This document shows, piece by piece, positions 46,581-57,019 of a stretch of 64,000 bases of DNA; within the stretch, counting starts at the first letter, position 1, and every line of letters starts with the position of its first letter. The stretch comes from Yoonia sp. (GTDB lineage Bacteria; Pseudomonadota; Alphaproteobacteria; Rhodobacterales; Rhodobacteraceae). The DNA is taken from contig JAQXEG010000009.1 in NCBI GenBank assembly GCA_029250945.1, positions 124,001-188,000 on the forward strand, written 5' to 3'. The notes under the pieces were generated by a model that did not search any database, was not told the DNA's origin, and saw only the letters and a program-made list of their open reading frames with translations. Both the position numbers and the translations under genes were made by a program.

Positions 46581-47720
46581 ATGGGCCACGTGGCACGGTT
46601 TGACCGTTATATGCTGTCTCAGCTGATGGTGCTGTTCGGGTTTTTCAGCCTTGTGCTGGTGATGGTCTATTGGATCAACCGTGCGGTTGTGCTGTTTGAC
46701 CAATTGATTGCGGACGGGCAATCAGCCGCTGTTTTCCTTGAATTCACGGCGCTTTCACTGCCTGCGGTGATCCGACTTGCACTGCCACTGTCGGCCTTTG
46801 CCGCGGCGGTCTATGTCACCAACCGCATGACGTCTGAGTCCGAGATGGTCGTGGTGCAAGCCACCGGTTATTCCGCCTTTCGATTGGCGCGGCCCGTTGT
46901 TTATTTTGGCCTGATCGTCGTGTTGCTCATGTCCGTACTGATGCATGTCCTCGTGCCGAAATCCTTGTTGCAATTGGACGTGCGCACATCCGAGATCGCC
47001 CAGAACGTCACAGCCCGCCTGTTGACCGAGGGAAAATTCATTGAGCCCACGGACGGGATCACATTTTACATCCGTGAAATTACGCCAGCGGGCGAGTTGC
47101 GCGATATCTTTTTGTCAGACGTACGCGACCCCGAAAGCCACGTGACCTATACCGCCGCCCAAGCGTTCTTGGTCCACACCGACGGGGACGCACAGCTGGT
47201 AATGATTGACGGGCTGGCGCAAACGCTGCGCACATCCGACCAACGCCTGTTCACCACCGCGTTTGAGGATTTCGCCTATAATATTGGCGCATTTATGCAA
47301 ATCACACCCGATGCGGGGCGCAATGCGGCACAGGTTGGCACGCCTGAATTGCTTAGCGCGTCGCCCGCGCTTAAGGCCGAAACAGGTCAAACAGCCGCCT
47401 ACTTGCGCGCTCGCGCCCACGACCGTTTCAGCCAGTCTGTGCTAGGGCTGGTTGCGGCCCTTTTGGGGTTTGCCGCGCTTATGGTCGGCAGCTTTAGCCG
47501 CTTTGGTGTCTGGCGGCAGATTGTATTTGCTATTTTCCTGATCATTGTGATCAAAGCGGTTGAAACCGTCGGACTGACCATGGCCCGCCGCGAAGAGGCA
47601 CTGTGGTTCATGGCCTATTTACCCAGCATTGTTGGCGTCATCGTCGTCTGGTTCCTGCTATTCACCGCAACCCGTCCGTATTTGTTCAAACGTCGTCCCG
47701 CCGTGGCGGCCGTGCCATGA
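46581..47720 (+). CDS. lptF: LPS export permease LptF
   Basis: With LptG and LptB it pulls lipopolysaccharide out of the inner membrane. The 379-residue protein has helices at the N-terminus (FDRYMLSQLMVLFGFFSLVL), RLALPLSAFAAAVYVTNRM, SEMVVVQATGYSAFRLARP (the coupling segment), a periplasmic domain of about 150 residues, then a pair of helices at the C-terminus. ATG 46581 follows CAGGGGG. First gene of the envelope operon. Confidence 0.93.
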   Translation: MGHVARFDRYMLSQLMVLFGFFSLVLVMVYWINRAVVLFDQLIADGQSAAVFLEFTALSLPAVIRLALPLSAFAAAVYVTNRMTSESEMVVVQATGYSAFRLARPVVYFGLIVVLLMSVLMHVLVPKSLLQLDVRTSEIAQNVTARLLTEGKFIEPTDGITFYIREITPAGELRDIFLSDVRDPESHVTYTAAQAFLVHTDGDAQLVMIDGLAQTLRTSDQRLFTTAFEDFAYNIGAFMQITPDAGRNAAQVGTPELLSASPALKAETGQTAAYLRARAHDRFSQSVLGLVAALLGFAALMVGSFSRFGVWRQIVFAIFLIIVIKAVETVGLTMARREEALWFMAYLPSIVGVIVVWFLLFTATRPYLFKRRPAVAAVP

Positions 47721-48811
47721 TCCTGCACCGCTATTTCGCCAAACGCTTTGCAATCACGTTCTTTGGCGTGTTTTTCGTGTTCTTTATGATCATGGTCTTT
47801 CTCGATCTGGTGGAACAACTGCGCCGTTATGCCAAGGTAGACGCGAGCTTTGGTGACATCGTCACCCTGACCCTTTTGAACGTGCCGCAGGGCATTTATC
47901 GCATTCTTCCACTGATCATGATCCTTGCGACGATTGCGTTGTTCCTTGGGCTGGCACGATCATCGGAAATGGTGGTTACGCGGGCGGCGGGGCGATCGGC
48001 CTTGCGCGCGCTGATTTCCCCCCTGCTGGTGGCGCTGACCATCGGTATTTTGGCCGTTGCGATCCTAAACCCGATTGTGGCCAGCACATCGCGCGAATTT
48101 GAAGCCCGCGGCGATGCGCTACGCGGCGAAAGCTCGGTCCTGACGCTGGGTGCATCAGGGCTTTGGCTGCGCCAAGGTAATGCGGCGGGGCAAACCGTGA
48201 TCCGCGCGGATAGGACCAATCTGGATGGCACGGTATTGACCGGCGTGACGTTCATCACCTTTACCGCTGACCAAGGTCCAACCCGCCGGATTGAGGCCGC
48301 CCGCGCAAGGTTAAGCAACGGATCATGGACCGCCACAAACGCCAAAAGCTGGCCGCTGGGCACTGGATCAAATGCAGAGCTGGGGGCAACAACCCACGCC
48401 ACGCTGGATATTCCGTCCACGCTGACGGCCACGCAAATCCGCGACAGTTTTGGCACGCCATCATCCATTCCCATTTGGGACTTGCCCGCGTTCATCGACC
48501 GCCTCAAGACCGCTGGATTTTCCGCGCAACGCCATCAGGTCTGGTTCCAGATGGAATTGGCCCTGCCCGTCTTTCTGGTGGCGATGGTCATGATTGGCGC
48601 CAGCTTTACGCTGCGCCATCAACGTGGCGGGCGCACGGGGCTAATGGTCTTGTTTGCGGTCCTGCTTTCGTTTGCTGTCTATTTCATCCGCAACTTTGCC
48701 CAAGTGCTTGGTGAAAACGGGCAACTGCCCGCGATGCTGGCCGCGTGGGCACCACCGCTGGCGGCCATCGGCCTATCGCTTGGCTTTTTATTGCACCAAG
48801 AGGACGGTTAA
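47717..48811 (+). CDS. lptG: LPS export permease LptG
   Basis: Partner of LptF in the LptB2FG complex. The 364-residue protein opens LHRYFAKRFAITFFGVFFVF, has RSSEMVVTRAAGRSALRAL as coupling segment, a periplasmic beta-jellyroll and three closing helices. ATG 47717 overlaps the lptF stop by 4 bases (ATGA). Confidence 0.93.
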   Translation: MILHRYFAKRFAITFFGVFFVFFMIMVFLDLVEQLRRYAKVDASFGDIVTLTLLNVPQGIYRILPLIMILATIALFLGLARSSEMVVTRAAGRSALRALISPLLVALTIGILAVAILNPIVASTSREFEARGDALRGESSVLTLGASGLWLRQGNAAGQTVIRADRTNLDGTVLTGVTFITFTADQGPTRRIEAARARLSNGSWTATNAKSWPLGTGSNAELGATTHATLDIPSTLTATQIRDSFGTPSSIPIWDLPAFIDRLKTAGFSAQRHQVWFQMELALPVFLVAMVMIGASFTLRHQRGGRTGLMVLFAVLLSFAVYFIRNFAQVLGENGQLPAMLAAWAPPLAAIGLSLGFLLHQEDG

Positions 48812-50904
48812 TGCGTTTCCTTCTCGTCTTTCTGATCCTTTTGCCGAAATTGGCGTGGTCCCAAGGGGCCGCAACGCTGGTGGCGGACGATGTGACCATC
48901 GCCGACCGCAACCAACTGATCGCGACCGGCAATATCGAGGTGTTCTATGACGGCACCCGCCTATCGGCCACCCAGATCGTGTTCGACCGCGCAGCCGACC
49001 AGTTGGTCATCAACGGGCCAATTCTGATCAAAGGACCCGACGGCAGTTTGATCACAGCGACCCAAGCGTCCATGGATCCAAAGCTGGAAAATGGTATTCT
49101 ACGCGGCGCACGCTTGGTGCTGGATCAACAATTGCAGTTGGCCGCCAATCAAATTGACCGGATCAACGGGCGTTATTCCCAGCTATATAAGGTGGCCGCA
49201 ACGTCTTGTGCGGTGTGCGGCACACGCGCGCCACTATGGGAAATCAGGGCGGAAAAGGTCATCCATGACCAAACCGCAAAACAGCTGTATTTCGAGAACA
49301 CACAGTTTTTGATCCGCGGCACGCACGTTTTATGGCTGCCAAGGGTGCGATTGCCCGATCCGACATTGACCCGTGCCACAGGGTTTCTATTTCCCGATGC
49401 GCGCACAACAGATCAGCTTGGGTCCGGGATCAAGGTGCCGTATTTCATTCGGATGGGTGACCACCGCGATCTGACGTTGACGCCATACCTGTCAACCGAG
49501 ACCCGCACGCTTGAGGCCCGCTATCGCCAAGCATTCGCCACGGGCGATATTGAGGTCAACGCCGCCGTGAGCCAAGACAGCCTGTCCAGCGGAACACGGT
49601 CTTATGTCTTTGCAGAGGGCACATTTGATCTGGGGCGCGACTATACGCTGAATTTTGATATCGAGGCGGCAAGCGACCCCGCCTATCTGCTCGACTATGG
49701 CTATTCGGAAAAGGACCGTCTGGACAGCGCCATCACCCTACTGCGCGTGGGCAAGGATGACCTTTTCCAAGCGAACCTTACCTATTTTCAAACCCTGCGC
49801 GATGATGAGGATAACGCATCCCTTCCGCCAATCGTTGGCAGTTTATCCTATGAAAAGCAGCAGTATCTAGAAAATGGTGGGCGGCTGCGCACGGGCCTAT
49901 CCGCTGACACGCTATCACGTTACGGGTCCGGCAGCGGGGATGCGGCCCGTGACGTGACGCGCATCGGCGCCTTTGCCGACTATCGCCATCAGTGGATCAG
50001 CAACGGCGGGCTTGTTTGGGCCGCAGATGCGGGGCTGCAAGCGGATTGGTACGGCGTCAACGACAACGCTGATTACGACTCATCCGGCACACGTATTATC
50101 CCGCAGATCGGGGCAAGCCTGCGCTATCCTTTGGCAACAACTACCGCCAACGGGGCCAGTCATTTGTTTGAGCCTATGATTGCTGTGGCGTGGTCCAACA
50201 CCTACGGCACCCCCCCCCCGAATGAGGACAGCACGCGATCCGAATTTGATCAGGCCAACCTCTTTTCCGCCTCTCGGTTTTCGGGCGATGACGCGGCCGA
50301 GGCAGGCGCCCGCGCGGCACTTGGCCTGACATGGACGCGGCTTGGGGCGCAGGGCGCGCAATCCACGCTGACATTCGGACGCGTCTTTCGGGATCACGAC
50401 ACAACGGATTTCAACAGCTCATCGGGCCTTGATGGCTGGTCGTCTGATTGGTTGGTCGCGGGACAATACGCAACGACGACGGGGTTCCAAGTCGACGGGC
50501 GCACGCTGTTTGACGCAGATGGTATCACCCGCGCCGCCGCCCGCGTCGGCTGGTTCAACGCATTCACAGACCTGAACTCCGCCTACATATGGCAGGCGGC
50601 GGATCTGGCGGAAAACCGGCCCAACAATGTATCCGAATGGGCACTGGAAAGCCGCGTGCAGGTAACACCGTCATGGGCCGTCGGTATCGACACCCGCTAT
50701 GACATCGCAACCAATAGCCCCGTGCGCGCGGGGCTGGACGTACAATACAAAAACGAATGCGTGACAGTCGATCTTTCGGTGTCACGCCGCTATACTTCAT
50801 CGTCGACGGTTGAACCTTCGAACAGCTATGGGCTATCCATTTCCTTGAACGGGTTTTCTGCCGGACACAACGGCGCAGGACCACTGGCGGCTTGCGCCCA
50901 ATGA
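48811..50904 (+). CDS. lptD: LPS assembly outer-membrane protein LptD
   Basis: Outer-membrane barrel that inserts LPS into the cell surface. The 697-residue precursor has a signal peptide (MRFLLVFLILLPKLAWSQ), an OstA-like N-domain (VADDVTIADRNQLIATGNIE), a Cys pair in AATSCAVCGTRAPLW that can form the disulfides the family needs with the late cysteines (NECVTVDL; AACAQ), then a long beta-barrel. ATG 48811 overlaps the lptG stop by one base. Confidence 0.93.
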   Translation: MRFLLVFLILLPKLAWSQGAATLVADDVTIADRNQLIATGNIEVFYDGTRLSATQIVFDRAADQLVINGPILIKGPDGSLITATQASMDPKLENGILRGARLVLDQQLQLAANQIDRINGRYSQLYKVAATSCAVCGTRAPLWEIRAEKVIHDQTAKQLYFENTQFLIRGTHVLWLPRVRLPDPTLTRATGFLFPDARTTDQLGSGIKVPYFIRMGDHRDLTLTPYLSTETRTLEARYRQAFATGDIEVNAAVSQDSLSSGTRSYVFAEGTFDLGRDYTLNFDIEAASDPAYLLDYGYSEKDRLDSAITLLRVGKDDLFQANLTYFQTLRDDEDNASLPPIVGSLSYEKQQYLENGGRLRTGLSADTLSRYGSGSGDAARDVTRIGAFADYRHQWISNGGLVWAADAGLQADWYGVNDNADYDSSGTRIIPQIGASLRYPLATTTANGASHLFEPMIAVAWSNTYGTPPPNEDSTRSEFDQANLFSASRFSGDDAAEAGARAALGLTWTRLGAQGAQSTLTFGRVFRDHDTTDFNSSSGLDGWSSDWLVAGQYATTTGFQVDGRTLFDADGITRAAARVGWFNAFTDLNSAYIWQAADLAENRPNNVSEWALESRVQVTPSWAVGIDTRYDIATNSPVRAGLDVQYKNECVTVDLSVSRRYTSSSTVEPSNSYGLSISLNGFSAGHNGAGPLAACAQ

Positions 50905-52139
50905 CTATGACCAAAAAAGGCATCAACATGCGTGTTTTCGTTCTTCTTTCTGCTCTGATTGTCGCAACCTTTGACAACAGCGCTGTGGCCCAAGGCACGT
51001 TCCAGCCGGTTATCACAGTCAATGACCGTGCGATCACCGGATTTGAACTGGATCAGCGCAAGCGGATGCTCGAGGTGTTCCGCACCCCTGGAAATCTGGA
51101 TGAGGAAGCCCGCAAGGCCCTGATCGAGGACCGGTTGAAGCAAGAGGCGCTGGATCGCGCCGGTGTCAGCATCACCGACGAAAGCCTGCGGGCAGCGATG
51201 GGTGACTTTGCCGGACGTGCGAACCTTGAGCTTGATCAGTTTTTGCAAGTGTTGGCCGCCAATGGCGTCGCCGAAGAAACGCTACGCGATTTTGTCCGTA
51301 TGGGGGTTAGCTGGCGTGATTTCATCCGGTCCAGTTTCGGAAACAGCATCGAAATCACGGACACGGACGTGAACCGCGCCATCGCGCAATCCCAATCCGG
51401 CGGCGCCGGTATTGAGGTGCTACTGTCCGAGATTATCATCTCCGCACCGCCCCCGCGTGCTGCACAAGCCATGGCAACCGCGCGTCGGATCAGCCAGCTG
51501 ACATCGACCTCCACGTTTGAAGCACAAGCGCGTCGTGTGTCCGCCCTGCCAAGCAAACGTAACGGTGGCCGTCTGAACTGGTTGCCAATCACGAATTACC
51601 CACCGCAGCTTCGCACGCTTTTGCTATCTCTGTCCCCGGGTGAGGTTACGGCCCCGCTGCCGATTACCAACGGTGTCGCCCTGTTCCAGATGCGCGGTGT
51701 GCGCGAGATGGTGGGCACGGCCCCTGCCCCAACGTCCATCGATTACGCCACATTCTATCTACCCGGTGGCAAGTCAGAAGTTGGCGTACGCGCCGCACAG
51801 GACCTCGCCGATAATGTCGACACATGTGATGATCTTTATGGTCAGGCCCGCGGATTGCCCGCAGAGGTGCTGGATCGCAGCGATCGCGTGCCTGCGGACA
51901 TCCCGCAAGATGTTGCCATTGAATTGGCCAAGCTCGACCCGAATGAGTTTTCGTACAACCTGACATCGTCGGACGGCCAAACGCTGATTTTCTTGATGAT
52001 GTGTGGACGCACCAGCGCCGCTGTCGAAGGTGTGGACCCCGATGCGATCCGTGATCAACTGCGCCGGCAGCGGCTTGCGGGTTTTGCAAATGCGCTCCTT
52101 GAAGATTTGCGCGCTTCGGCGACAATAATCGCACGATGA
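50901..52139 (+). CDS. surA: SurA-like periplasmic chaperone / peptidyl-prolyl isomerase
   Basis: Helps fold outer-membrane proteins such as LptD. The 412-residue protein has a signal peptide (MRVFVLLSALIVATFDNSAVA), a SurA N-terminal domain (VITVNDRAITGFELDQRKRM), one parvulin-type domain (VLLSEIIISAPPPRA ... LTSLSPGEV-like segment LLSLSPGEVTAPLP) and a C-terminal helix. Unlike E. coli SurA it shows one rotamase domain rather than two. The start overlaps lptD by 4 bases; ATG 50907 or 50931 are alternatives. Confidence 0.87.
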   Translation: MTMTKKGINMRVFVLLSALIVATFDNSAVAQGTFQPVITVNDRAITGFELDQRKRMLEVFRTPGNLDEEARKALIEDRLKQEALDRAGVSITDESLRAAMGDFAGRANLELDQFLQVLAANGVAEETLRDFVRMGVSWRDFIRSSFGNSIEITDTDVNRAIAQSQSGGAGIEVLLSEIIISAPPPRAAQAMATARRISQLTSTSTFEAQARRVSALPSKRNGGRLNWLPITNYPPQLRTLLLSLSPGEVTAPLPITNGVALFQMRGVREMVGTAPAPTSIDYATFYLPGGKSEVGVRAAQDLADNVDTCDDLYGQARGLPAEVLDRSDRVPADIPQDVAIELAKLDPNEFSYNLTSSDGQTLIFLMMCGRTSAAVEGVDPDAIRDQLRRQRLAGFANALLEDLRASATIIAR

Positions 52140-53116
52140 CCCAGCCAGCCAAGCCGATCGTCATCAGTTGCGGGGAACCCGCAGGGATCGGTCCAGAGGT
52201 TGCGTATAAGGCGTGGCATGCCCTGCGCGGCGATTGCCCTGTTGCATGGATTGGCGATCCGCAGCACCTACCGCAGGGCGCGACCATCCAAGTCATCGAC
52301 AGCATCGACCAAGCGGGCGATGTATGTGCGACAGCGCTGCCAGTCTTGGCGCGTAATTTTGGCACAACCGCGACCGCAGGCACCCCCGATCCAACCCATG
52401 CGAAAGGTGTGATTGCCGCCATCGCGGAAGGTGTTGATGTGGTCACGCAAGGGGCCGCAAGCGCGCTGTGCACCGCCCCCATTCATAAGGCTGCACTGAT
52501 TGATGGCGCCGATTTTGCCTATCCCGGGCACACCGAATATCTGGCCGCATTGGCGGATGTGGACCGCGTTGTGATGATGCTGGCCTGCGATCAGCTACGC
52601 GTCGTGCCTGCGACGATCCATATCCCACTTGCGCAGGTCCCAACACAGCTGACCGCGGCGGCACTGACAGACACGATCCTAATCACGCATGCCGCCATGC
52701 GTCGCGATTTTGGGATCATGCAGCCGCGTATCGCCGTCGCGGGCCTGAACCCGCACGCGGGCGAGGACGGCAAGATGGGCGATGAAGAACGTGACATGAT
52801 CACACCCGTTTTGAATGCGCTGCGCCACGAGGGGCTGAACCTTACGGGGCCACTACCTGCCGACACGATGTTTCATCCCGGTGCCCGCGCAAAATACGAT
52901 GTGGCAATTTGCATGTATCATGATCAGGCGTTGATCCCGATCAAGACACTGGATTTTGCCAGCGGTTTGAATGTCACCCTAGGGCTGCCGTTCTTGCGCA
53001 CGTCGCCGGATCACGGAACAGCGTTTGATATCGCGGGACAGGATAAGGCCGATCCGACGTCGATGATTGCGGCCTTGCAAATGGCGCGCGAATTAGCCGT
53101 TGGACGGAATGTTTGA
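52136..53116 (+). CDS. pdxA: 4-hydroxythreonine-4-phosphate dehydrogenase
   Basis: Step in vitamin B6 synthesis: an NAD-dependent oxidation. The 326-residue protein shows SCGEPAGIGPEVAYKAW, TAPIHKAALIDGADFAYPGH, VAGLNPHAGEDGKMGDEE and the metal-ligand segment CMYHDQALIPIKTLDF. Coupled to surA by a 4-base overlap. The surA-pdxA-rsmA order is widely conserved. Confidence 0.96.
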   Translation: MTQPAKPIVISCGEPAGIGPEVAYKAWHALRGDCPVAWIGDPQHLPQGATIQVIDSIDQAGDVCATALPVLARNFGTTATAGTPDPTHAKGVIAAIAEGVDVVTQGAASALCTAPIHKAALIDGADFAYPGHTEYLAALADVDRVVMMLACDQLRVVPATIHIPLAQVPTQLTAAALTDTILITHAAMRRDFGIMQPRIAVAGLNPHAGEDGKMGDEERDMITPVLNALRHEGLNLTGPLPADTMFHPGARAKYDVAICMYHDQALIPIKTLDFASGLNVTLGLPFLRTSPDHGTAFDIAGQDKADPTSMIAALQMARELAVGRNV

Positions 53117-53161
53117 TGGAACTGGTGCCTCCAGCGGGCATATTTAGGCTCGGAAGAAACA

Positions 53162-53998
53162 ATGAGTATTGATAATCTCCCCCCCCTGCGTGACGTGATC
53201 GCAACACATGAACTGGCCGCGAAAAAGTCGCTCGGACAGAATTTCCTGTTGGATTTGAACCTGACGGCCAAGATAGCACGACTGGCGGGTGATTTATCAG
53301 GTGCTGATGTTCTGGAAATCGGACCCGGCCCCGGCGGGCTGACACGCGGGTTATTGGCCGAGGGCGCACGCCGCGTTCTGGCCATTGAAAAAGACCCGCG
53401 GTGCATGCCCGTTATGGCGGAAATCGCGGCGGCCTATCCCGACCGCTTGCACGCCATCAATGGCGACGCATTGGACATTAACCCGCTGGCGTATCTGACA
53501 CCGCCGATCAAAGTGGCGGCAAATTTGCCCTATAATGTGGGGACCGAGCTGTTGGTGCGCTGGCTCACGCCGCCGACATGGCCGCCCTTTTGGGACAGTC
53601 TGACATTGATGTTCCAGCGCGAGGTTGCCCAACGGATCGTTGCCACACCAGGCAGTAAGGCGTACGGGCGGCTCGCACTTTTGGCGCAATGGCGGTCAGA
53701 TCCCAAGATCGTCATGGACCTGCCACCAGAGGCGTTTTCGCCGCCACCCAAGGTGTCATCGGCAGTCGTTCACCTTAAGGCATTGCCAGCCCCGCGATTT
53801 GAAGCGAATGCAGGCACGTTGAACCGCGTGGTCGCCGCCGCGTTCAACCAGCGGCGCAAGATGCTGCGGTCTGCGCTAAAATCAGTCTCGCCAGAGATTG
53901 AGGGTTATCTACATGCTGCGGGCATTAAGCCCACAGAACGCGCAGAACAAATCGGACTAGAGGAATTCTGCGCCCTCGCACGGGCGCTAGATCGCTAG
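53162..53998 (+). CDS. rsmA: 16S rRNA (adenine1518/1519-N6) dimethyltransferase
   Basis: Methylates two adjacent adenines at the 3' end of 16S rRNA. The 278-residue protein has [18 protein letters not shown], the SAM motif [16 protein letters not shown], and the catalytic NLPYN with [15 protein letters not shown]. Ribosome site GGAAG lies 7 bases before ATG 53162. The gap from pdxA carries CCTCC..GCGGGCATATTT, a form of the Rhodobacterales intergenic repeat. Confidence 0.96.
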   Translation: MSIDNLPPLRDVIATHELAAKKSLGQNFLLDLNLTAKIARLAGDLSGADVLEIGPGPGGLTRGLLAEGARRVLAIEKDPRCMPVMAEIAAAYPDRLHAINGDALDINPLAYLTPPIKVAANLPYNVGTELLVRWLTPPTWPPFWDSLTLMFQREVAQRIVATPGSKAYGRLALLAQWRSDPKIVMDLPPEAFSPPPKVSSAVVHLKALPAPRFEANAGTLNRVVAAAFNQRRKMLRSALKSVSPEIEGYLHAAGIKPTERAEQIGLEEFCALARALDR

Positions 53999-54001
53999 AG
54001 C

Positions 54002-54514
54002 TTATTCCGCGGCCTCTGGCGCATCATCAACCGGCGGGCGCGGCTTGCGCTGGCGCGGTTTACGCGCGGGTTTTGGCTTGGGCGATGCTTCTGGTGTTTC
54101 AACCAGACCGTTATGGCCTTCTGCTGCTACCTCTGGCTGATCAGCGTCGGCAGGATCGTTTGATACCGCTTCTTGTGCCTTGAAACGTTCTTGACGTTCG
54201 CGGTCACGCTCGGCCTGACGTTCACGGTTCTGCGCCTCTTGCTCTTCGCGTTTGGCGTCCACCTCTCGTTGGGCGTCGGCCAACATGCGGGTGTAATGTT
54301 CAGCGTGCTGCGCAAAGTTTTCGGCATCAACGCGGTCGCCTGACAAGACGGCATCACGATGCAACTGATTGTATTTCTCGATGATCTGTTGCGGGGTGCC
54401 GCGCACCTTGCCTGCCGGGCCCGAGCTGTCAAAAACCCGATTGATGATATTCCCGCCCGAAGGCCGATTGTTGCGGTTCTTATTCCCGCGGGACCGTGAT
54501 TTCGTAGATCTCAT
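54002..54514 (-). CDS. DUF4167-family protein
   Basis: A 170-residue protein of alphaproteobacteria. The basic N-terminus (MRSTKSRSRGNKNRNNRPSG) and the core domain RVFDSSGPAGKVRGTPQQII with KYNQLHRDAVLSGDRVDAEN and HAEHYTRML are typical. After this comes a charged coiled-coil stretch (EEQEAQNRERQAERDRERQE) and a Lys/Pro-rich tail. An RNA-binding role seems likely from the composition but is unproven. Its stop is 3 bases from the end of rsmA. Confidence 0.85.
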   Translation of the reverse strand: MRSTKSRSRGNKNRNNRPSGGNIINRVFDSSGPAGKVRGTPQQIIEKYNQLHRDAVLSGDRVDAENFAQHAEHYTRMLADAQREVDAKREEQEAQNRERQAERDRERQERFKAQEAVSNDPADADQPEVAAEGHNGLVETPEASPKPKPARKPRQRKPRPPVDDAPEAAE

Positions 54515-54675
54515 GAAGTATTTTCCATCAAGCCTTTGGCTTTTGCGTGGCGCTAAAATCGTGGCGCACCAGCAGCGGTGACAAACGATTCTGCGATGTT
54601 ATGACGACTATCGGCGGAACAGTCCTGAGGTAAGTTCACCCGTCCGATTGTTAAATGATATCAACGAAAAATGCC

Positions 54676-54690
54676 TTAGGGCAAGCCTAA
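54676..54690 (-). terminator. Weak hairpin after prmC
   Basis: On the minus strand TTAGG-CTTGC-CCTAA is followed by GGCATTTTT, 8 bases after the prmC stop. The stem has only five pairs, so the effect may be small. The other 150 or so bases of the gap up to DUF4167 show no gene. Confidence 0.45.
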
Positions 54691-54697
54691 ACTGGTC

Positions 54698-55564
54698 TTA
54701 TCCACGCTTTTCGGGGCTAAAACCGACCATTTGGGCGCTGACAACCCGATCACGGCCATCCAGATCGGACACAATGGTGACATGCCGCAACCCTGCGTCC
54801 CGCATCATCTTGGCGACAGCAGCGCCTTGGGTCGGGCCAATCTCGAATATCAGCCGCCCACCAGGGAGGAGAAGCGGCACCGTTTGCGACACGATCCGCC
54901 GGTAATGGGTCAACCCATCGGCATAGTCGGTCAGCGCCATCGCCGGTTCCCACTGAACCACTTCGGGCGACAGCCCCGCCATTTCGTCGGCCGCGATATA
55001 GGGCGGATTGGCGACGATCAGATCAAAGGGGCCAGCGACAGCGGACAGCCAATCACCCACATGGAACTGTGCACGGGTCGTGACACAATGGGTGGCCGCA
55101 TTGCGCTGCGCCACAGATAGCGCCGCTGGGCTAAGATCGATACCAATCCCCCTGCACTTGGGCACCTCGGCCAAGAGCGTGACCAGGATGCAGCCAGAGC
55201 CGGTGCCAAGATCAACCATGCGCGTAAAATGGGACCGCAGCGCCACCTCGATCAGCATTTCGGTTTCGGGGCGTGGGTCCAGCACATCAGATGACACCGC
55301 AAAATCCCGCCCGTAAAATGCACGGGTTCCAATGATATGCGACACAGGTTCACGGTTGAGGCGCCGCGCGATGAGCGTCTCGAAACGCGCTGCATCCGGC
55401 GCGGCCACAGGTTCCAGCAGGGTCAAGGTCAGGCGGCTGGTTGCGACACCCATCGCATGTGAAAACAGACGGCGGGCATCGCGCGCGGCATCAGGCACAC
55501 CGGCGGATTTTAACCGCCGCGTGGCATCCAACACCAGTAAAACGCCCGTTTGCTGATCACTCAC
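54698..55564 (-). CDS. prmC: Release-factor glutamine methyltransferase
   Basis: Methylates the Gln of the GGQ motif in release factors. The 288-residue protein has the SAM motif [19 protein letters not shown] and the substrate-binding NPPY ([15 protein letters not shown]). The N-terminal helical domain and RPETEMLIE precede them. GTG 55564 overlaps the prfA stop by 4 bases (GTGA), so the enzyme is coupled to its substrate gene. Confidence 0.95.
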   Translation of the reverse strand: MSDQQTGVLLVLDATRRLKSAGVPDAARDARRLFSHAMGVATSRLTLTLLEPVAAPDAARFETLIARRLNREPVSHIIGTRAFYGRDFAVSSDVLDPRPETEMLIEVALRSHFTRMVDLGTGSGCILVTLLAEVPKCRGIGIDLSPAALSVAQRNAATHCVTTRAQFHVGDWLSAVAGPFDLIVANPPYIAADEMAGLSPEVVQWEPAMALTDYADGLTHYRRIVSQTVPLLLPGGRLIFEIGPTQGAAVAKMMRDAGLRHVTIVSDLDGRDRVVSAQMVGFSPEKRG

Positions 55565-56616
55565 GCGCCCATCTCGGCCAGTAGCGTGGCTTGGGCATCG
55601 GCCTGTAGCGCGTCAATCGTTTCATCGAGGTCGCCCTGCATTACTTGGCCCAGCGAATACAGGGTCAGGTTAATGCGGTGGTCTGTCATGCGCCCTTGGG
55701 GGAAATTATAGGTGCGGATGCGTTCGGACCGGTCGCCAGACCCAACCTGAGCCTTGCGATCCGCCGACCGCTCACCATCAACCCGCTGGCGTTCCAAATC
55801 GAACAGCCGCGTCTTCAGAACCTGCATGGCGATTTCGCGGTTGCGGTGTTGAGATTTCTCGGCACTGACGACGATCATACCCGTTGGAATGTGCAAAATG
55901 CGCACCGCACTATCCGTTGTATTGACGTGCTGACCACCTGAACCGGACGCGCGCATGGTATCAATGCGCAAATCGCCTGGGTTGATCTGAATATCAACAT
56001 CCTCGGCCTCGGGCAGCACCGCAACCGTCGCAGCAGAGGTGTGGATGCGCCCCCCGCTTTCAGTTTCCGGCACACGCTGTACGCGGTGCACGCCGGATTC
56101 GTACTTCATACGGGCAAACACACCATCGCCCGCGATCCGCGCCACGACTTCCTTGACGCCGCCAAGCTCTGACAGGCTTTCCTCAAGGATTTCGAATTTC
56201 CAGCCTTGGCTATCGGCATAGCGTTGATACATGCGCAACAGGTCTGCGGCGAACAACCCCGCCTCGTCCCCGCCTGTGCCGGGCCGAATTTCAAGCAGCG
56301 CCGGACGCCCGTCTGCGGCATCCTTGGGCAACAAGGCAAGCTGCACGTCATGTTCTGACGTCGCAGCGGCGGCACGCAAGTCGGGCAATTCCATTTCTGC
56401 CAGTTCGCGCATTTCGGGATCGGACAACATGTCCTCGGCCTGCGCGATCTGATCCATCAAGGATTGATAGGCGGTCACGGTGTCCACAACAGGGCGCAAT
56501 TCGGCGTATTCACGGCCAAGGGCTGCGATTTCCGCGCCAGAGGCACCATCGGCCATCTTGGCCTCAATGAACCGGAACCGGTCGATAATTTGGGCGATTT
56601 TGTCTTGGGCAATCAT
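55561..56616 (-). CDS. prfA: Peptide chain release factor 1
   Basis: Ends translation at UAA and UAG. The 351-residue protein has GRDx-type core segments ([20 protein letters not shown]), the hydrolysis motif [16 protein letters not shown], and [17 protein letters not shown]. The stop-recognition loop PAT-type is seen as the region near residue 185. ATG 56616 fits; the open frame upstream to 56679 has no similarity. Confidence 0.96.
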   Translation of the reverse strand: MIAQDKIAQIIDRFRFIEAKMADGASGAEIAALGREYAELRPVVDTVTAYQSLMDQIAQAEDMLSDPEMRELAEMELPDLRAAAATSEHDVQLALLPKDAADGRPALLEIRPGTGGDEAGLFAADLLRMYQRYADSQGWKFEILEESLSELGGVKEVVARIAGDGVFARMKYESGVHRVQRVPETESGGRIHTSAATVAVLPEAEDVDIQINPGDLRIDTMRASGSGGQHVNTTDSAVRILHIPTGMIVVSAEKSQHRNREIAMQVLKTRLFDLERQRVDGERSADRKAQVGSGDRSERIRTYNFPQGRMTDHRINLTLYSLGQVMQGDLDETIDALQADAQATLLAEMGA

Positions 56617-56656
56617 GCGATCAGCAGTGCGCGAAACTGACGCGCTGGTCAAGCAT

Positions 56657-56986
56657 TCAAAGCGGGCCGAGCCGGTCAAGACAATCCAAAACGCGGGCCT
56701 TGTTCACCCCCAAGTCCGACTTGCCAATCACCAGATGTACATGGGTCAGGAGCGGATCATCCGACAGCTTCCGCGTGCGCGGCGTCGCAAGGACGATGTC
56801 CGTGATGCGTTTCGTCAGCGTAGCCGCGTCACCCGTGAAGGGCCGTACTGCGGCAAACCCACCAGTAAGGTCCTGATCCGATGTGATGTTTTCAGGGGCA
56901 TCCAGCGGATTGGGCACCACGGGTGTGCAGCGCGCGTAAACAACCAATGCCACGAATGCGGTGACCATAAGAATGATAAATGTCAA
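56657..56986 (-). CDS. DUF1499-like membrane-anchored protein, internally shortened
   Basis: The 109-residue protein has an N-terminal helix ([20 protein letters not shown]), then [10 protein letters not shown], and ends [19 protein letters not shown], both typical of Rhodobacterales DUF1499 proteins. Family members are normally about 130-150 residues and carry a T-Y-V-x-R-S / G-F-P-D core between these two segments, which is absent here. An in-frame internal deletion of about 30 residues is the likely cause. It lies between the agmatinase gene and prfA on the same strand. Confidence 0.6.
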   Translation of the reverse strand: MTFIILMVTAFVALVVYARCTPVVPNPLDAPENITSDQDLTGGFAAVRPFTGDAATLTKRITDIVLATPRTRKLSDDPLLTHVHLVIGKSDLGVNKARVLDCLDRLGPL

Positions 56987-57019
56987 CGCGATGCTACCGT
57001 TTGGCGAATGGACCGTTGC

